NCBI GenBank assembly: GCA_011389735.1
Contig: JAABTS010000023.1
Span: 1-48,967, forward strand
DNA length: 48,967 bases
Direction: 5' to 3'
DNA from: Desulfobacteraceae bacterium
GTDB taxonomy: Bacteria > Desulfobacterota > Desulfobacteria > Desulfobacterales > JAABTS01
The notes beneath the pieces were generated by a model, which had not been told where the DNA came from, did not search any database, and worked only from the letters and a program-made list of their open reading frames with translations. The position numbers were made by a program, and so were the translations under genes. This document shows, in pieces, positions 25,651-35,127 of the stretch (position 1 is its first letter; each line of letters opens with the position of its first letter).

Positions 25651-27878
25651 TGTGATCCGCTGATTTCCCCCAATCCGGTTAACGAAATAACAAATTCATA
25701 TTTATGATCGTCGTCCTCCCTTGTGTGCGCCAATCCAATCGACCAGCAGCCTGATACATAATCAAAACCCAGCATATTCCGAATTTCTCTGTCTTTTGCG
25801 ATGTTGCATTCATATCCCCCTTTTACGGTTATCCGCCGGCCCAGTTTCAAGCTTGCGGCCGCCGTCAAATATTCATTCAGATTGTCGGAGTATCGATATT
25901 CCAGAAGATAATTGTCCCCGCGAGCGCTTTTAAATCCGAAAAGAACATTACCGAATGCAAATTCACCTTTATCGTGAGACCACCCGGCGTCCCCGGATAC
26001 GACCACGCCCTCCGCCGGCGCAGCCCCCAATTCGATTTCCAGGGGCTTGAACCGGTTCGATTCGTTTTTATCATCCTCCAGATCGACGCTTTGAGAGAGT
26101 TTGAACCGCAGCGTTTTTCGGCCCGCAATATTCAATGCGCCGGGGCTTTTTTCCCATATCCTTAAACCGTTTTCAAGGCTGAAAGCCAGTTCGTTAACCT
26201 TGCCGGCCCTGTCGGACGGATCGAAATACGGAAAATCGTCTTCTCCGGAATCGGGAACATAGGTGTAATCGATTTGAGGCCGTATGGTGTGAATCGTTTG
26301 ATTCTCATCGGAACTGTTTGCGGTGTAAACCTTGTAAAGTTCCGAAAATGCGCCGATTGAATATTCAAACGTTTCCCGGTTTTCCTGCTTATTGTCTCCC
26401 TCAACGGTTTTATCGATGAACCAGATCCGCTCCCGGGCCGCAACCGAGGATTCGACCGTGAAATATTTGTCGAATTTCAACGGCAGTGTCAGCATCGGAG
26501 CGATGTCCAACCGGTGGGCTCGTCTTTCGGTTTCACTGTAAAAACGGTCGTACAGGAATTCCGTTGAAAAAAACAGAGGTGAACCGGCGATCGGCCGTTT
26601 AATCCCCTTGATCGTTATATAAGGCGCTTTATGAATCATATCCTCGCCGCGGCCGTCCGATTCCAGATCCCTTGCATCATCATACCATTTGATCCCCGAA
26701 TGGACGCCGTGACCGAAAAGCCCGCCCGAAACATTGAATCGGTTTTCTCTAATATACGCGTCTTCATCGTCGATTCCCCTCGAAAACGTTTTCTCAAAGT
26801 AGGATCGCGTATCTTCGAGCCCGTTATATCCTCCGGAGAAATCTCTAAGATAATCCTGATCGCTCATGATGTCGATATCGATTCCGGCTATAAATTCGCC
26901 GGGAAGGGCCTGGTCGTGTTTCATCCTGAACCAGTAGCGGTCGTCGTTTAGACGCGGAAGCTCGTCATGACCGTATCCCCACTCGGATGATCCGCCGTCG
27001 GTTTTATCGTCTTTCAAATAATCGAACATAAAGGCGCCTTGAGAAAACCGGCTCAATTTATACCGGCATTCGACGCCCGCCTTGACTCCTCTGCGGGTCA
27101 TGGCGTTCAGATAAAAGGTTGCGTCCGAGTGATCATTGACCGCCCAGAAAAAAGGGATGTCGAAGTAGATTCCTTTTCTGCCCGAATGGCCTATCCGGGG
27201 GACTAAAAAGCCGCTCTGCCGCTTGCGTTTGGCCGGAAACAAAAAATACGGCGTGTACAGTACAGGCGCGTTTTTGATTCGAAACATGGCGTGGCGGATC
27301 GTTCCGTAGCCTTCGATGGTCAAATCGAGCCGCTTTCCGGTGATTCGCCAGTCGGGATTCTCTCCCTCACATGACGTAACACCGATGTTTTCGGCCTCAA
27401 AGGTGTTCTCACCTGTCTTTTGAAATTTTTCAGCGGTTATTACAAACCAGGGATCATTCATGTAAATCTTTCCGTCTGAAATGACGCCGGTCTCATCCTT
27501 TATATGGAGGATCATTTCGCTTCCTTTTAATACGTTTGATTCCGATTCGACAACCACGTTCCCCACCGCATGGATCATTTCCATTTTTTGGTCGTACCGC
27601 AGGATGTCTGAAACTAATTGAAAGTTTTCATGATTCACCTTTACATGACCGGATGCGATAAATTGTCCCGTTTTTGCGTCGTATTGCATTTCATCCGCTG
27701 AAAGCTGAAGCGGTTGTGAAGATCCCTTGAACAGTTCCGGGATGGGATCTCCAGCCTCCGACGGGCCTGCAACGGCCAAAACCGCCAAAACGAATATCCG
27801 GCTCAGAATCCGTGTAATCAGCGATATATACAATCGATTGTGATTTTTGAAAGTTTGACGATTTGGGTCGGCCATCAT
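25647..27878 (-). CDS. lptD: LPS-assembly protein LptD
   Basis: This 743-aa outer-membrane beta-barrel protein inserts lipopolysaccharide into the outer leaflet together with LptE. A signal sequence is visible (hydrophobic segment about 26-41, ending PSEAG). The N-terminal OstA/LptA-like beta-jellyroll runs from about 55 to 170 (LQLSADEMQYDAKTGQFIASGHVKV). The rest is the barrel, rich in alternating aromatic strands (RKRQSGFLVPRIGHSG, YFDIPFFWAVNDHSD). It has few cysteines compared with the four-Cys E. coli protein. Two ATGs are adjacent; AGGA stands just upstream. It heads a transcription unit with the NusG paralog. The 27879-28104 gap upstream shows no other feature. Confidence 0.93.
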   Translation of the reverse strand: MMADPNRQTFKNHNRLYISLITRILSRIFVLAVLAVAGPSEAGDPIPELFKGSSQPLQLSADEMQYDAKTGQFIASGHVKVNHENFQLVSDILRYDQKMEMIHAVGNVVVESESNVLKGSEMILHIKDETGVISDGKIYMNDPWFVITAEKFQKTGENTFEAENIGVTSCEGENPDWRITGKRLDLTIEGYGTIRHAMFRIKNAPVLYTPYFLFPAKRKRQSGFLVPRIGHSGRKGIYFDIPFFWAVNDHSDATFYLNAMTRRGVKAGVECRYKLSRFSQGAFMFDYLKDDKTDGGSSEWGYGHDELPRLNDDRYWFRMKHDQALPGEFIAGIDIDIMSDQDYLRDFSGGYNGLEDTRSYFEKTFSRGIDDEDAYIRENRFNVSGGLFGHGVHSGIKWYDDARDLESDGRGEDMIHKAPYITIKGIKRPIAGSPLFFSTEFLYDRFYSETERRAHRLDIAPMLTLPLKFDKYFTVESSVAARERIWFIDKTVEGDNKQENRETFEYSIGAFSELYKVYTANSSDENQTIHTIRPQIDYTYVPDSGEDDFPYFDPSDRAGKVNELAFSLENGLRIWEKSPGALNIAGRKTLRFKLSQSVDLEDDKNESNRFKPLEIELGAAPAEGVVVSGDAGWSHDKGEFAFGNVLFGFKSARGDNYLLEYRYSDNLNEYLTAAASLKLGRRITVKGGYECNIAKDREIRNMLGFDYVSGCWSIGLAHTREDDDHKYEFVISLTGLGEISGSQ

Positions 27879-28104
27879 ATCCTGAAAGAGAAAAGCCGGC
27901 GGTCAATCCGGCGTGCAACAACTGGTTCGGTTCTTTAAACTTTATCGGCGGCGAAGCCCTTTTCGACTCGGCCTGAACCTGTAATTTCGGTTGCCGAAAA
28001 TTCAAATTCCAAATAGCCATATCATTTTTTTGTAATTGTTACAATCATATTGATTTGCTCAACTGGAAAGATGGTGTTTATCTTTGTTCCGGACTGGAAA
28101 TGTC

Positions 28105-28258
28105 GGCATCCTTCATTATTTTGTTTACAGTTTCATCAAAATCAAAATCGGGATCGGGATCGGGATCGGGATCGGGATCGTAATAATTCGATACCGACGC
28201 CGATTTCGATACCGATTTGGGAAGTGTAAACTATTTATCAGCATTTATGAAAGATGCC
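28105..28258. mobile_element. R4 non-autonomous element, copy b (154 bp)
   Basis: Ends GGCATCCTTCATTA...GTTTACAG and, in complement, GGCATCTTTCATAAA...GTTTACAC form broken terminal inverted repeats. The flanks are GAAATGTC at 28097-28104 and GAAATGTC at 28259-28266, an exact 8-bp target duplication. The interior has an uninterrupted run of GGGATC hexamers (five units), then an inverted ATTCGATACCGA-type part. It sits in the divergent intergenic region between lptD and the acyl-CoA synthetase gene. Confidence 0.9.
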
Positions 28259-28317
28259 GAAATGTCGACCAAAAACCCCGGTCTTTCGATAATTGATATG
28301 GAAATGTCTTTTTTTGT

Positions 28318-28345
28318 TTGACAGGGGTGCAAGTTCTGTTATCTT
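28318..28345 (+). promoter_or_regulatory. Predicted sigma-70 promoter for the acyl-CoA synthetase
   Basis: TTGACA (28318-28323) and TATCTT (28340-28345) are 16 nt apart, 52 nt after the R4 duplication and about 60 nt upstream of the ATG. An AAGGAGG site lies within the leader. Confidence 0.6.
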
Positions 28346-28403
28346 AAAGGGCTATTTTGACAAGAATCATCTTTTTTAACTTTTTAAGGAGGACAAACAG
28401 GGG

Positions 28404-30191
28404 ATGAAAGATTACAAAAGCATTCATGAATTGTTAATGGATACGGTCAGAAGCAGACCGAATCAAACCGCCTGGAAATGGTTTATCGATGAAGAAAACC
28501 TGGTGTCGGTCAGTTGGAAAGACTTTTACGAACTCGTTCGCAAAGTTTCAAAAAGCCTGATCGCCCTTGACGTTCAGAAGGACGACAAAGTCAATATTAT
28601 CAGCAACACCTGCTATCGATGGGTTGTGTCGGATTTGGGAATAACCTCGATAGGGGCCGTCACCGTGGGGATCTACCAATCGAACCTGCCCAATGATTGC
28701 AAATATATCATCAATCATTCCGATGCGGTCGTCATTTTTGCGGAAAACATGCTTCAGCTCAAAAAACTGCTCGAAATCAGAAATGAAATTCCCAATATCC
28801 GAAAAGTGGTGCTTTTCAATGATTCATATCCGGAAGACGATTGGGTGGTTACCTTCGATGATTTTCTTGAATTGGGTAAGGATGTTTCCGACGAGGAACT
28901 CGACAAGCGAATAGGATCGCTTCAGCCTGACGATCTGGCCGGCATCGTTTATACGTCGGGAACGACCGGAGTGCCCAAAGGCGCCATGCTCACACACGAC
29001 AACATCACCTTCACGGCGCAGTCGGTGAAAGAATGCGGTCAATTCCGGGAGGGGGATACAATGTTCCTGTTTCTGCCGCTGGCCCATGTGTTCGCCCGCA
29101 CCTGCACCTATTCCGCTATCATTGTAGGAACGACCACCGTATTCGCCCGGGGCATGGACACCCTGATCGATGATTTCAAGGTCGCGAAACCCGATTGGTT
29201 CGTCAGCGTGCCGCGAATATTCGAAAAAGTTTATTCCAAAGTGAAAAGCACGGTCGAATCCAAAGGCGGCGTTGCCTTGAAAATTTTTAACTGGGCTTTT
29301 TCGGTCGGCGATGAGGTTGTTGAACGCCGGATGCAGAACAAATCCCCGTCTTTTTTTACGGGCATTAAATACAAAATCGCGCATAAACTGGTGTTTCACA
29401 AGCTTCATGATGCGCTCGGAGGTCGTGTGAGATGGTGTATCAGCGGCGCCGCGCCCTTGAACCCGGAAATCGCGAAATTCTTTCATTCAGCCGGAATACA
29501 GGTTCTGGAAGGAATAGGAATGACGGAAAACACGTCCTTTACCAATGTCAACCGGTATGGAAAATGCCGGATCGGAACCGTCGGCGCGCCAGGGCCGGGG
29601 ATCGAGCAAAAAATCGCGGATGACGGAGAGATTCTTTTTCGCGGAAGAAACGTCATGAAAGGCTATTATAAAATGCCTGAAGAGACCGCTGAAACCATAG
29701 ACAAGGACGGATGGCTCTTGACCGGAGATTTGGGACAAATTGACGAAGACGGATTTTTGAGTGTGACGGGCCGGAAAAAAGAGCTGATTATAACTGCGGG
29801 CGGCAAAAATATCGCTCCGGCGCCTATCGAAGGCGTCATCGCCACCTCGAAATATGTCAATCAGGTTTGTGTGATCGGCGATCAGAAAAAATATCTGTCC
29901 GCTCTGATCACCCTGGATCTCGAAAATATTCAAGAATACGCCGATCAGCATGGAATAAGCTACCAAAAACCCGAAGATCTCGTATTTGACAAGGAAGTAT
30001 ACAAGCTGATCGAGAAGGAAGTGATCGAAAAAAACAAAGCCTTTGCGTCATATGAGAGTATCAAGAAAATTACGATCGTACCGGAATTCACGATCGAAAA
30101 CGGTCTTTTGACGCCCACCATGAAACTCAAGAAAAACAAGGCCTTTGAAAAATTCAACACCGAAATTGAATCCATGTATCCCACGGAATGA
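28404..30191 (+). CDS. Long-chain acyl-CoA synthetase (AMP-forming)
   Basis: This 595-aa ANL-superfamily enzyme activates fatty acids to acyl-CoA through an acyl-adenylate. The P-loop motif is YTSGTTGVPKGAMLTHDN (about 179-196). The adenylate-binding segment is GIGMTENTSFTN, followed by GDLGQIDEDGFLSVTGRKKELIITAGGKNIAP with the hinge and C-terminal Lys region. The type with a bulky N-terminal segment (COG1022-like) is common in sulfate reducers. An AAGGAGG site lies 13 nt before the ATG, slightly far. A strong palindrome follows its stop. It could act with the thiolase at 10276 in fatty-acid oxidation, though the two are not linked. Confidence 0.93.
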   Translation: MKDYKSIHELLMDTVRSRPNQTAWKWFIDEENLVSVSWKDFYELVRKVSKSLIALDVQKDDKVNIISNTCYRWVVSDLGITSIGAVTVGIYQSNLPNDCKYIINHSDAVVIFAENMLQLKKLLEIRNEIPNIRKVVLFNDSYPEDDWVVTFDDFLELGKDVSDEELDKRIGSLQPDDLAGIVYTSGTTGVPKGAMLTHDNITFTAQSVKECGQFREGDTMFLFLPLAHVFARTCTYSAIIVGTTTVFARGMDTLIDDFKVAKPDWFVSVPRIFEKVYSKVKSTVESKGGVALKIFNWAFSVGDEVVERRMQNKSPSFFTGIKYKIAHKLVFHKLHDALGGRVRWCISGAAPLNPEIAKFFHSAGIQVLEGIGMTENTSFTNVNRYGKCRIGTVGAPGPGIEQKIADDGEILFRGRNVMKGYYKMPEETAETIDKDGWLLTGDLGQIDEDGFLSVTGRKKELIITAGGKNIAPAPIEGVIATSKYVNQVCVIGDQKKYLSALITLDLENIQEYADQHGISYQKPEDLVFDKEVYKLIEKEVIEKNKAFASYESIKKITIVPEFTIENGLLTPTMKLKKNKAFEKFNTEIESMYPTE

Positions 30192-30273
30192 CAGTCTGTT
30201 GGTTAAACCTCCGGTTTTCAAACGGCCGGAATGTTTACCGGATTCATAAACATTTTGATGTGACGCTTCCGAA

Positions 30274-30309
30274 TTTCAAACCGCCGCGCCCAGGCGAGGC
30301 GGTTTGAAA
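30274..30309 (+). terminator. Hairpin after the acyl-CoA synthetase
   Basis: Perfect 12-bp stem TTTCAAACCGCC (30274-30285) / GGCGGTTTGAAA (30298-30309) with a 12-nt loop, placed between fatty-acid gene and uvrB. The A/T ends of the stem give a short T-run on either strand, so it may work as a terminator. Confidence 0.6.
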
Positions 30310-30359
30310 TTTCGGGGGTCGTAGGATTAACGCAAAACCACCGAACAGCCTATTTTTCC

Positions 30360-32366
30360 ATGCCTTCCAATGAAACAACATTCAATCTGAACGCTGAATT
30401 CGTCCCTCAAGGGGATCAGCCTCAGGCTATAGAAGTCCTGACCCGAAATCTCCAGGAGCGCAGGGCGCATAATGTCATTCTGGGCGTCACGGGGTCGGGG
30501 AAAACATTCACGATGGCCAACGTGATACGAAAATGCGGGAAACCCACCCTGGTGATCGCTCCCAATAAAACTCTGGCGGCTCAACTCTATAACGAATTCA
30601 AATCCTTGTTCCCGGATAACGCCGTCGAGTATTTTGTCAGCTATTATGATTATTATCAACCGGAAGCCTATATACCCGCCAGTGATACATATATTCAGAA
30701 AGATTCGTCGATCAATGAACTGATTGATAAAATGCGGCATTCCGCGACGCGTTCGGTGCTTTCCCGGAAAGACGTGATTGTGGTCGCCAGCGTGTCCTGT
30801 ATTTACGGACTCGGGGCTCCGGAAGACTACCTGGCCATGCGCGTGAAGCTTCAAAACGAGGCGGCCCTTGACAGAGACGCCCTTCTTGCGGATCTGGTCG
30901 CCATGCATTATGAACGTAATGACATAGATTTTCATCGGGGCGTATTCCGGGTAAGAGGGGACCGGGTTGAAATATTTCCCGCTTATGAGGAAGACAAAGC
31001 GGTTCGGATCGACTTTTTCGGGGATGAAATTGAAGCTGTTTCTGAAATCGATCCGCTTCGGGGCAATGTAATCCGTCGTTTGGATGATGTCACCATTTTC
31101 CCGGCAAGCCATTACGTGGTTCAGAAACGCACTCTGAGAACGGCGGTTGATGGCGTCTTGCAGGAACTCAAGGAACGGGTCGCCTATTTCAGGGACGAAG
31201 GCAAATTGATCGAAGCTCAGCGGATTGAAGAAAGAACCAATTTCGATGTCGAAATGATGCTCGAAATCGGCTATTGCAACGGTATCGAAAACTATTCGCG
31301 CCATCTGACAGGCCGGAAACCCGGCCAACCGCCGCCGACTTTGCTCGATTATTATCCGGACGATTTTCTGGTCTTTATCGATGAAAGCCATATCGCCGTG
31401 CCTCAGCTAAGGGCCATGTACCGCGGAGACCGATCCCGAAAAGAAACTCTTGTTAAATTCGGATTCAGACTGCCGTCCGCTTTGGATAACCGGCCGCTGC
31501 AATTTGAGGAATTTACACAGCGAACGGCTCAGGTGGTTTACGTTTCGGCAACCCCGGCGGAATATGAGCTGGACCAGTCAAAGAGCGCCGTGGTCGAGCA
31601 AATCGTCAGGCCGACAGGGCTTCTCGATCCTGAAATCGAAGTCCGGGCCGCGGGAAATCAGGTGGACGATCTTTTGGAGGAAATCCGGCTTCGCACCGAC
31701 AAAAAGGAACGGGTTCTCGTCACCACCCTGACAAAGCGGATGGCCGAGGATCTGACCGATTATTATTCGGATCTCGGTGTCCAGGTAAAATATCTTCACT
31801 CGGACATCACCACCCTGGAACGTATGGAAATCATCAGGGATTTAAGATCTGGCGAGTTTGACGTGTTGATCGGAATCAACCTGCTCCGGGAAGGACTCGA
31901 TATCCCTGAAGTTTCCCTTGTGGCCATCATGGATGCGGACAAGGAAGGTTTTTTACGATCCGCGAGATCCCTGATTCAGACCTGCGGAAGAGCCGCCAGA
32001 AACGTTCATGGAAAAGTGATCATGTACGCCGACAAGATCACACAGGCCATGCGACACGCCATCGACGAAACCGAACGAAGGCGAAAAATCCAGGAAGACT
32101 TTAACCGGCGGCATCATATCACTCCGACAACTATCAAAAAAAGTCTCGCCTCCGCATTCGAATACCTCTACCATAAAAACGATCCCGAAATGCAAAGCGT
32201 TGCGGAAAATGTTTCCGAATACGCAAGCCCTCAAGAAGTCGAAAAACAAATCAGGGCTCTGGAAGGGGAAATGAAGCAGGCCGCCAAAACGCTATCCTTT
32301 GAAAAAGCCGCTGAAATCCGTGATAAAATTATCGCCTTAAAAAAACTTCAAATCTTTGAGTGTTGA
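30360..32366 (+). CDS. uvrB: UvrABC system protein B
   Basis: This nucleotide-excision-repair helicase-like subunit verifies damage after UvrA loading and recruits UvrC. The 668 aa are the standard length. Walker [15 protein letters not shown] lies near residue 39; the beta-hairpin region [18 protein letters not shown], the helicase motifs ([44 protein letters not shown]) and the C-terminal UVR domain ([27 protein letters not shown]) are present. The ribosome binding site is weak; a second ATG is three codons downstream. It is a single gene between the terminator-like hairpin and an R1 copy. Confidence 0.97.
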   Translation: MPSNETTFNLNAEFVPQGDQPQAIEVLTRNLQERRAHNVILGVTGSGKTFTMANVIRKCGKPTLVIAPNKTLAAQLYNEFKSLFPDNAVEYFVSYYDYYQPEAYIPASDTYIQKDSSINELIDKMRHSATRSVLSRKDVIVVASVSCIYGLGAPEDYLAMRVKLQNEAALDRDALLADLVAMHYERNDIDFHRGVFRVRGDRVEIFPAYEEDKAVRIDFFGDEIEAVSEIDPLRGNVIRRLDDVTIFPASHYVVQKRTLRTAVDGVLQELKERVAYFRDEGKLIEAQRIEERTNFDVEMMLEIGYCNGIENYSRHLTGRKPGQPPPTLLDYYPDDFLVFIDESHIAVPQLRAMYRGDRSRKETLVKFGFRLPSALDNRPLQFEEFTQRTAQVVYVSATPAEYELDQSKSAVVEQIVRPTGLLDPEIEVRAAGNQVDDLLEEIRLRTDKKERVLVTTLTKRMAEDLTDYYSDLGVQVKYLHSDITTLERMEIIRDLRSGEFDVLIGINLLREGLDIPEVSLVAIMDADKEGFLRSARSLIQTCGRAARNVHGKVIMYADKITQAMRHAIDETERRRKIQEDFNRRHHITPTTIKKSLASAFEYLYHKNDPEMQSVAENVSEYASPQEVEKQIRALEGEMKQAAKTLSFEKAAEIRDKIIALKKLQIFEC

Positions 32367-32430
32367 TTTTTTACGATATTTATCCCATAATAGGCGAAAA
32401 AGGCCGGCAAACGGGTCAGGGATGTTGATG

Positions 32431-32536
32431 CTGTAGCTTTTCAGAGATAAATTTCACAGGGCGTCGGGCCGGGGATAATACTGTTCGTGGATCCCGCGCT
32501 TAGAACGCAGCGAAATTTTATTTCCGGAATAACCTA
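32431..32536. repeat. R1 element, copy I
   Basis: About 106 bp, from TGTAGCTTTTCAGAGATAAA to TTTCCGGAATAACCTA, with centre GGGATAATACTGTTCGTGGATCCC-like. It lies between uvrB and the SiaC-like gene, 40 nt before the latter's start, so it may be part of its leader. Confidence 0.75.
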
Positions 32537-32576
32537 AACTGTTCTTGAGTGCTTCCGTGTCGTGAGGAGGGATATA

Positions 32577-32963
32577 ATGGAAAATTTACTGATCGAGGCC
32601 ACAGAAGAAACACCTGAAATTAAGTTTGACTGTAAACGCAATCTGCTTGAAATATCGGGGAAATCATATCCGGAAAATACGTCTGATTTTTATAAGCCGG
32701 TTTTTACCTGGCTCAAGAGATATTTAAGATCGTCCGACAACATGAAAGTCACGGTGAACATAGCTCTTTTATACTTTAACAGCGGCACTTCAAGAGTGCT
32801 GATGGATTTTTGCGATATATTGGACGAAGCGGCGACCTTCGGTTCCAAAATCACTCTTAATTGGATTCATGAAGAGGATGACGAAGATTCCATAGATTTC
32901 GCCGATTTGCTTCAGGAAGATTTCAAGCTCCTGAGACTGAACTTAATCGAAAAAGAGCTATAG
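32577..32963 (+). CDS. SiaC-like protein (DUF1987)
   Basis: This 128-aa soluble protein belongs to the DUF1987/SiaC family. In Pseudomonas aeruginosa SiaC is phosphorylated by the SiaB kinase, dephosphorylated by the PP2C protein SiaA, and activates the diguanylate cyclase SiaD. The family core LYFNSGTSRVLMDFCDILDEA (about 65-85) holds T71/S72, at the place of the reported phospho-site. The ATG at 32577 follows GAGGAGGG; the frame opens five codons earlier without support. No siaA, siaB or cyclase gene is adjacent. The TAG stop is formed by the start of R1 copy J. Confidence 0.8.
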   Translation: MENLLIEATEETPEIKFDCKRNLLEISGKSYPENTSDFYKPVFTWLKRYLRSSDNMKVTVNIALLYFNSGTSRVLMDFCDILDEAATFGSKITLNWIHEEDDEDSIDFADLLQEDFKLLRLNLIEKEL

Positions 32964-33238
32964 CCTTCCGGAAATCAAATTTGGGCTTGGTTCTAAGATC
33001 GGCCGGAGCCCATAAGCCGGGGGTTGCAAACTCCCTCTGAGCGGGTCTCTTGCTCTGAGCGGGTTTGTAACCCGCGACTTACGAAGCGCGGTCTCCGGCT
33101 TTGGCGCTCCAACCCGAGAAATTATGGCCGAAATTAGAACCAAGCCCTCAAATTTCACTGCGTTGTAGGTACTGGATATACGCAATAGTATGATCCCGGG
33201 CCCGCCGCATTGTGAAATTTAATTACCGGGAGACGATA
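32959..33238. repeat. R1 element, copy J, split by an R2 insertion
   Basis: The left R1 part TATAGCCTTCCGGAAATCAA and the right part CAAATTTCACTGCGTTGTAGG...GGGAGACGATA are separated by an R2 element at 32983-33147. Deleting the R2 plus one TCAAATTT copy restores a normal R1. The left end donates the stop codon of the SiaC-like gene. Confidence 0.8.
32983..33147. mobile_element. R2 non-autonomous element, copy c (165 bp)
   Basis: The left end GGGCTTGGTTCTAAGATCGG and the complement of the right end GGGCTTGGTTCTAATTTCGG agree at 18 of 20 positions. The flanks are TCAAATTT (32975-32982) and TCAAATTT (33148-33155), an exact 8-bp duplication within R1. The interior matches copy a in the opposite orientation: GGGGGTTGCAAACTCCC, CTCTGAGCGGGT twice, GCGGGTTTGTAACCCGC, then GGTCTCCGGCTTTGGCGCTCC. 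Confidence 0.92.
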
Positions 33239-33287
33239 TCCTGTTTGAAAATCGATAGAGCTTAATACATTTAAAAAAAGGAGGATC

Positions 33288-35111
33288 ATGCAAAACGGTT
33301 ATTACCGGAGCGCGGCGATTTTGTTCATTCCATTTATTATCACCGTTTCAGCCTTTTCGGCGGCGGCTCCGCCGGCCGATATCGAATGGACCACCAATGA
33401 CGCCGACAAGGCGTATTCGTCGCCGGATGCAAAGACCGGCGGCGAATTTAATATCGGAATACTCAGCTTTCCGATGACCTTTAGAACCGTAGGCCCCGAT
33501 TCCAACGGGAGTTTTCGAAGCGCCATCCTAGACAATCAGCTTTCCCTCATCAACATTCATCCGAACACGATGAATATCATCCCGGAACTGGCGACGCACT
33601 GGGCCTTCGGAAAAGACAAAAAAACCATGTATTTCAAGTTGAATAAGGATGCGCGATGGTCTGACGGCGAACCCGTGACGGCCGACGATTTCCTGTATAC
33701 GCTCGAATTCATGAGATCAAGGCATATCGTTGCGCCCTGGTATAACGACTACTATACCAACGAGATAGATAAGGTCGTCAAATATGACGACAATACGATC
33801 GCCGTCGTCGCGAAAAGGCCGGGCCCGGATCTGCATCTGAAACTCGGTGTCCACCCGACCCCCGAGCATTATTACAAGGAACTGAATAAAGATTTCGTAA
33901 GAACCTATAATTGGAAGATCGCGCCGAATACAGGGCCCTACATTATATCCGATTTTAAAAAAGGCAAATATATCGCTTTCGAACGGAAAAAAAACTGGTG
34001 GGCCAGAGATCTGAGGTTCTTCAAACACCGGTTCAATGCGGACAAAGTCGTATACACCGTGATCAGAGATTACAATCTGATGTGGGAACATTTTAAAAAA
34101 GGAAAACTGGATATGTTTCCTGTCACCCTTCCAAAATATTGGCATGAGAAAACAAAGACCGACGTATTTGAAAAGGGCTATGTAAATCGTATCTGGTTTT
34201 TCAACGATACGGAGCAATCCGCCCAGGGCCTGTGGATGAATCAGGATGCTCCCGTATTCGCCGACAAGAACGTCCGCTATGCTTTCGCCCACGCAATGAA
34301 CATCGAAAAGGTGATCCGGAGGGTTTTACGGAATGATTATTTTCGCCTCGAACACGGTTTCATGGGCTATGGGCCGTATACCAACCCCGATATTCGCGCC
34401 CGGCGCTTCGATATCGAGAAAGTCGATCATTACATGAAAGCGGCGGGCTGGACCAGAGGTCCGGACGGGATATGGCAAAAAGACCGAATGCGGTTTTCAG
34501 TACGTGTGGTCTACAGTATCGACGAACACACTCCGAGGCTCGTAGTTCTGAAGCAGGAGGCGAGACGCGCCGGCGTCGAACTGCGTCTTCAGAAAATGGA
34601 CCCGTCCACGACCTTCAAAAAAATCCTTGAAAAAAAACATGACGTGGCCTGGATGGGCTGGAGCACCTCGCTGCGGCCTCAATATTGGGAACACTTTCAT
34701 TCCGTAAACGCCCACAAGCCGCAGACGAACAATATCACCAATACGGATGATCCCGAGATGGACAAACTGATTGAAAGCTATCGCGGTTCATTCGATGCAG
34801 ACGAGAGAATCCGTTTGTCGAAGCGTATTCAAGAAAAAATTTATGATATTTGCCCTTTCATCCCGACATTCATGGTTCCTTATGTCCGGCAGGCTTACTG
34901 GAGATGGTGGCGTCTTCCGTCGCCGCCGGGATCCCGGAGGACGAAGGACCTTTTTGATCCTTTTAACGCGGCTTACGGAGGGCTTTTCTGGAGCGACGGG
35001 GAGATTATGCGGGAAACAAAGGGCGCCATGAAAAAAGGCAAAGGGTTTTCACCGGTTATCGACGTCGATACGACCTATAAAATAAAGACCTTACGCGCCT
35101 TAGACAAGTAA
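33288..35111 (+). CDS. Periplasmic peptide-binding protein (solute-binding protein family 5)
   Basis: This 607-aa extracellular binding protein of the peptide/nickel ABC transporter family has a Sec signal (hydrophobic about 8-26, SAFSAAAPP) and no lipobox Cys. The family pattern DARWSDGEPVTADDFLYTLEF is at about 123-143, with further conserved segments NTGPYIISDFKKGKYIAFERKKNWW and DKNVRYAFAHAMNIEKVI. It is closest in feel to YejA-type oligopeptide binders. AAAGGAGG stands just before the ATG. No permease or ATPase genes are adjacent, so it is an orphan component; the ligand is unknown. Confidence 0.88.
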   Translation: MQNGYYRSAAILFIPFIITVSAFSAAAPPADIEWTTNDADKAYSSPDAKTGGEFNIGILSFPMTFRTVGPDSNGSFRSAILDNQLSLINIHPNTMNIIPELATHWAFGKDKKTMYFKLNKDARWSDGEPVTADDFLYTLEFMRSRHIVAPWYNDYYTNEIDKVVKYDDNTIAVVAKRPGPDLHLKLGVHPTPEHYYKELNKDFVRTYNWKIAPNTGPYIISDFKKGKYIAFERKKNWWARDLRFFKHRFNADKVVYTVIRDYNLMWEHFKKGKLDMFPVTLPKYWHEKTKTDVFEKGYVNRIWFFNDTEQSAQGLWMNQDAPVFADKNVRYAFAHAMNIEKVIRRVLRNDYFRLEHGFMGYGPYTNPDIRARRFDIEKVDHYMKAAGWTRGPDGIWQKDRMRFSVRVVYSIDEHTPRLVVLKQEARRAGVELRLQKMDPSTTFKKILEKKHDVAWMGWSTSLRPQYWEHFHSVNAHKPQTNNITNTDDPEMDKLIESYRGSFDADERIRLSKRIQEKIYDICPFIPTFMVPYVRQAYWRWWRLPSPPGSRRTKDLFDPFNAAYGGLFWSDGEIMRETKGAMKKGKGFSPVIDVDTTYKIKTLRALDK

Positions 35112-35127
35112 ACGATCCCTTTGACTG

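Noticed and set aside
30327-31391. 354-codon frame on the minus strand opposite uvrB
   Set aside because: It has no ribosome binding site and no recognisable domain, and uvrB is unambiguous.
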